From Magnetococcales bacterium WMHbin3 (lineage in GTDB: Bacteria; Pseudomonadota; Magnetococcia; Magnetococcales; Magnetaquicoccaceae), in contig PDZX01000043.1 in the NCBI GenBank assembly GCA_002753185.1, positions 1-34,858 on the forward strand: DNA of 34,858 nt, read 5' to 3'. Positions 32,102-34,858 of the stretch are shown piece by piece (the stretch's first letter is position 1; each line of letters opens with the position of its first letter). The position numbers and the translations under genes were made by a program. The notes below the pieces were generated by a model that saw only the letters and a program-made list of their open reading frames with translations, was not told the origin of the DNA and ran no database searches.

Positions 32102-34750
32102 ATGCCCCACGGGCCGACACGGGCGGCGGATCGCCTGTCCGCCCTCAACCAACAGGGAATCCGGTTGGCCCAGGGGCAAAATTGGCAGGCAGCCGAGGCC
32201 ACCTTCCGGCAAATTCTGCGCATCGCCCCAGCCGATGCCGACGCCCACAACAATCTGGGCAATCTCTTCCTGGAACAAAACCGCTTCGCCGAGGCCGAGC
32301 AGGCCTATCGGCAGGCCCTGCGTCACGATCCCGGCCATGCCGTGGCCTGTCACAACCTGGGGGTGGTTTTAAGCGAACTGGGCCGGCCCGATGCGGCGGA
32401 AGCGGCGTATCGACAGGCGTTGACGCTGCGGCCGGATACGCAGGAGGTCAGGCTGCATCTGGGGATCCTGCTGGCGGGACAACGACGGCACGCCGAGGCT
32501 GCGGCCTGCTGGCGCGCGATCCTGGCCAAGGATCCGGAACACGCCGACGCGCGCTGGCAACTGGGCCTGCTGGCGCTCTCCCTGGGCCACTACGCGGAAG
32601 GGTGGCGCGATTACGAGGCCCGCCTGCACCCCCGCTGGAGCGAACGGGCTGCCGCGCCGCTCGATCCGCCCTTTCCGCTCTGGAACGGCGAGGATTTGCG
32701 CGGTCGCTCCCTGCTGGTGATCGGGGAACAGGGGATCGGCGACCAGATTCAGTTCAGCCGTTATCTGCCCCTGCTGAAGGCCGCTGCGGGTGCGGGATGG
32801 ATCACCCTGGTGTGCCGGTTGCCGCTGGCGCCGTTGCTGGCGACCCTGGAGGGGGTGGATCGGGTGGTGGGGGTGGGCGATGCGCCCTGGAACGCCCCTG
32901 TCCATGACTATCGGATCCCTCTGCTCTCTTTGCCGGGCCGGCTGGGGACGACCCTGGCCACCATTCCCGTTGCCATCCCCTATGTGCGGGCGTTGCCCGA
33001 ACGGCTGGCCATCTGGCAACCCCAACTCGCGGTGGCGGGGTTGCGGGTGGGGTTGGCCTGGCGGGGCAGTCCGGCGCACCGGAACGACCGCAACCGCTCC
33101 CTGCCCGGATTGACGACGCTGGCCTTGCTGTGGGAAGTGCCGGGGGTGACCTTCTTTTCCCTGCAAATGGGCGACGGGGCGCAGGAGGCCCGCCAGCCTC
33201 CGGAAACGCAACCCTTGCTCCACCTGGGGGACGCCATCCGGGATTGCGCGGACACCGCCGCCATCGTCGGGCAACTGGAGCTGATCATCACCGTCGATAC
33301 CGCCCTGGCGCATGTGGCGGGGGCGATGGGCAAGGCGTGCTGGGTGTTGTTGCCGACCACGGACCCGGACTGGCGCTGGATGCACGACCGTGACGACGCG
33401 TTGTGGTATCCGGTGGGGATGCGGCTGTTCCGGCAACGCCGGCCCGGCGACTGGGGCGAGGTGTTGCAACGGGTGCAGCGGGCGATGGAGGCCGAGGTGG
33501 CGAATCATTCCGGAATGATCCATCTTGCGCGGCAACAGCCCGTCGAGGCGGAAGGCTGGTTTCGACGCGCCACGCTGCTTTGGCCGGAACATGCCAACGC
33601 CGCCAGCAATCTGGGGATCGTGTTGCTTGCGCGCGGGGCAAGGAGGGATGCCGAGGCGCTTTTCCGCGAGACCGCCCGCCATCATCCCGCGCATGTGGAT
33701 GTCCGCTACAATCTGGGGCTGTTGTTGCAGGGCGAAAATCGTTTCCAGGAGGCGGAAACGGCCTATCGGGAGGTGTTGTCCCTGAAGCCCGATCATGCCA
33801 ACGCCCAATGGAACCTGGCATTGCTGCTGCTGGCCAGGGGCTGCTTCCGGGAGGGGTGGGCGCTGCACGAGGCCCGTTTTCATCCCGGTCATATCGGACG
33901 CAAGGTCGTTCCACCAGACCTGCCCTATCCCATGTGGCGGGGCGAATCGCTGGCCGGGCAACGGATCGTGCTGCTCCCGGAACAGGGGATGGGGGACCAG
34001 ATTCAGTTCTGCCGCTTCGTCCCGCTCCTGAAGGCGATGGGCGCCGCGAGGATCACGCTGGTGTGCCGTGCCCCGCTGGCGCCACTCCTGGTCACCCTGG
34101 ACGGGGTGGATCGGATCCTGAGCGAGGATCGGGCACAACCCCTGCCGGAGCACGACTTCTGGAGTTTTTTGCTCTCCATTCCCATTTACCTTGGCACGAA
34201 CGAAAGCAACATTCCCGCCTTCCTTCCCTATCTGGGGGTTGCGGAGGAGCGCATGATCGACACGCTGCCCGGTTTCCGGGTGGGCCTGGTCTGGAAGGGG
34301 GATGCGGGGCATGCGGACGATTTCTGGCGTTCCCTGCCCGGCATCTCCGTGCTGGCCCCCTTGTGGGCCATACCCGGCGTGAGGTTCATCAGCCTGCAAA
34401 AAGGATCGGGCGAGGAGGAGGCACGCCATCCCCCCGCTGGTCAGCCATTATGGCATGCCGGGGAGATGTTGCGTGATTTCGCCGACACGGCGGCGCTGGT
34501 GGCGGGATTGGATCTGGTCATCACCATCGATTCGGCGGTCGCCCATCTGGCCGGGGCCTTGAAAAAGCCGTGCTGGGTGATGCTGGCCGCCCACCCGTGC
34601 GACTGGCGCTGGCAGCGCGAGCGCAACGACTCCCCCTGGTATCCGGGGGTCATGCGCCTCTTCCGCCAGACCCGCCCAGGGGATTGGTCCGATGTGGTGC
34701 AACGGATCTGCGGGGAGTTGTCCGCTCATGCAAAATCCATCGTGGGATAA
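32102..34750 (+). CDS. Internally duplicated TPR - glycosyltransferase-like protein
   Basis: An 882-aa cytosolic protein made of two copies of one module. Copy 1 (about 15-460) has four TPR units (NNLGNLFLEQNRFAEAEQAY, CHNLGVVLSELGRPDAAEAAY and others), then a GT9/heptosyltransferase-like domain with IGEQGIGDQIQFSRYLPLL at 207-225 and ITVDTALAHVAGAMGKACWV at about 396-415. Copy 2 (about 470-882) has three TPR units and LPEQGMGDQIQFCRFVPLL at 625-643, then ITIDSAVAHLAGALKKPCWV. Such TPR-glycosyltransferases are thought to modify proteins or surface glycans. Next to motility genes, flagellin or receptor glycosylation is possible but unproven. ATG 32102 lies 3 nt after the CBS gene, so the two share a transcript. 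Confidence 0.88.
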   Translation: MPHGPTRAADRLSALNQQGIRLAQGQNWQAAEATFRQILRIAPADADAHNNLGNLFLEQNRFAEAEQAYRQALRHDPGHAVACHNLGVVLSELGRPDAAEAAYRQALTLRPDTQEVRLHLGILLAGQRRHAEAAACWRAILAKDPEHADARWQLGLLALSLGHYAEGWRDYEARLHPRWSERAAAPLDPPFPLWNGEDLRGRSLLVIGEQGIGDQIQFSRYLPLLKAAAGAGWITLVCRLPLAPLLATLEGVDRVVGVGDAPWNAPVHDYRIPLLSLPGRLGTTLATIPVAIPYVRALPERLAIWQPQLAVAGLRVGLAWRGSPAHRNDRNRSLPGLTTLALLWEVPGVTFFSLQMGDGAQEARQPPETQPLLHLGDAIRDCADTAAIVGQLELIITVDTALAHVAGAMGKACWVLLPTTDPDWRWMHDRDDALWYPVGMRLFRQRRPGDWGEVLQRVQRAMEAEVANHSGMIHLARQQPVEAEGWFRRATLLWPEHANAASNLGIVLLARGARRDAEALFRETARHHPAHVDVRYNLGLLLQGENRFQEAETAYREVLSLKPDHANAQWNLALLLLARGCFREGWALHEARFHPGHIGRKVVPPDLPYPMWRGESLAGQRIVLLPEQGMGDQIQFCRFVPLLKAMGAARITLVCRAPLAPLLVTLDGVDRILSEDRAQPLPEHDFWSFLLSIPIYLGTNESNIPAFLPYLGVAEERMIDTLPGFRVGLVWKGDAGHADDFWRSLPGISVLAPLWAIPGVRFISLQKGSGEEEARHPPAGQPLWHAGEMLRDFADTAALVAGLDLVITIDSAVAHLAGALKKPCWVMLAAHPCDWRWQRERNDSPWYPGVMRLFRQTRPGDWSDVVQRICGELSAHAKSIVG

Positions 34751-34858
34751 GGAGCCGTTAAAAAATTACATGGACTTCTTTGATGCGTCGTATGGCGAGA
34801 TCACATAGTTCCATTCGCCATGAAAACTGTCCCGAGTCAACTGAATATTAGCAAACTC
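34751..34858. other. Right-edge non-coding stretch with inverted repeat
   Basis: No gene is visible in the last 108 nt. ATGGCGA (34792-34798) and TCGCCAT (34815-34821) form a 7-bp inverted repeat with a 16-nt spacer, followed by tgaaaactg rather than a T-run, so it is not a clear terminator. It could be a regulatory site for a gene beyond the edge. Confidence 0.35.

Noticed and set aside
32369..34429. Minus-strand open frame of 686 codons over the TPR-glycosyltransferase gene
   Set aside because: Rich in Gln, His, Arg and Pro with no recognisable fold; explained by strong codon bias on the coding strand.
1..34858. CRISPR arrays, tRNA or rRNA genes, insertion sequences
   Set aside because: No repeated spacer pattern, cloverleaf-like segment, rRNA-like stretch, transposase motif or paired terminal repeats were seen on reading both strands.

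Overview
The window looks like chromosomal DNA of a high-GC, polarly flagellated proteobacterium. The fused P-protein PheA, the flagellar order fliK-flgD-flgE-fliL-fliM-fliN-fliO-fliP and the several candidate sigma-54 sites would fit a Magnetococcia-like or other alpha/eta-type lineage. No rRNA or taxonomic marker gene lies in the window, so this placement is an inference only.

Bases 1-6118 (minus strand) hold a restriction-modification or defence operon, read right to left: a 1070-aa SNF2-type helicase with a degenerate phospholipase-D-like N-terminus, a DUF4391 protein, a DUF2442 protein and a beta-class (type III Mod-like) adenine methyltransferase that runs off the left edge. A restriction (Res) subunit may lie further left. 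A short AT-rich gap (6119-6328) separates this from a second R-M pair, a Dam-like methylase and a putative SacI-like PD-(D/E)xK endonuclease. This pair is joined by an overlap to the end of tyrA.

Bases 8388-17226 (minus) form a dense run with mostly overlapping junctions: fliK, flgD, flgE, fliL, fliM, fliN, fliO, fliP, then pheA and tyrA. Hook assembly, motor switch and export-gate genes thus lead directly into aromatic amino acid synthesis and then into the R-M pair. fliK and flgD are each preceded, at the same distance, by a similar -24/-12-like element.

Bases 17494-19739 are a small accessory patch: an apparently orphan Phd/YefM antitoxin (plus), a DUF4258/DUF2283 toxin-antitoxin-like pair abutting a nitronate monooxygenase gene (minus), a clear intrinsic terminator, and a 132-aa protein of unknown function.

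Bases 20104-30669 (plus) are a complete chemosensory operon: hybrid CheA with two CheW-like domains and a receiver, CheW, a soluble receptor with an altered signalling tip, a STAS protein, a receiver-PP2C-ATPase phosphatase/kinase, CheB, CheR, CheY, CheX and a second CheY, closed by a strong terminator. The STAS and PP2C genes suggest that the pathway feeds a partner switch as well as, or instead of, the flagellar motor. After the terminator, a good sigma-54-like site precedes a CheC-like/polyproline/CBS fusion protein and a gene for an internally duplicated TPR-glycosyltransferase.
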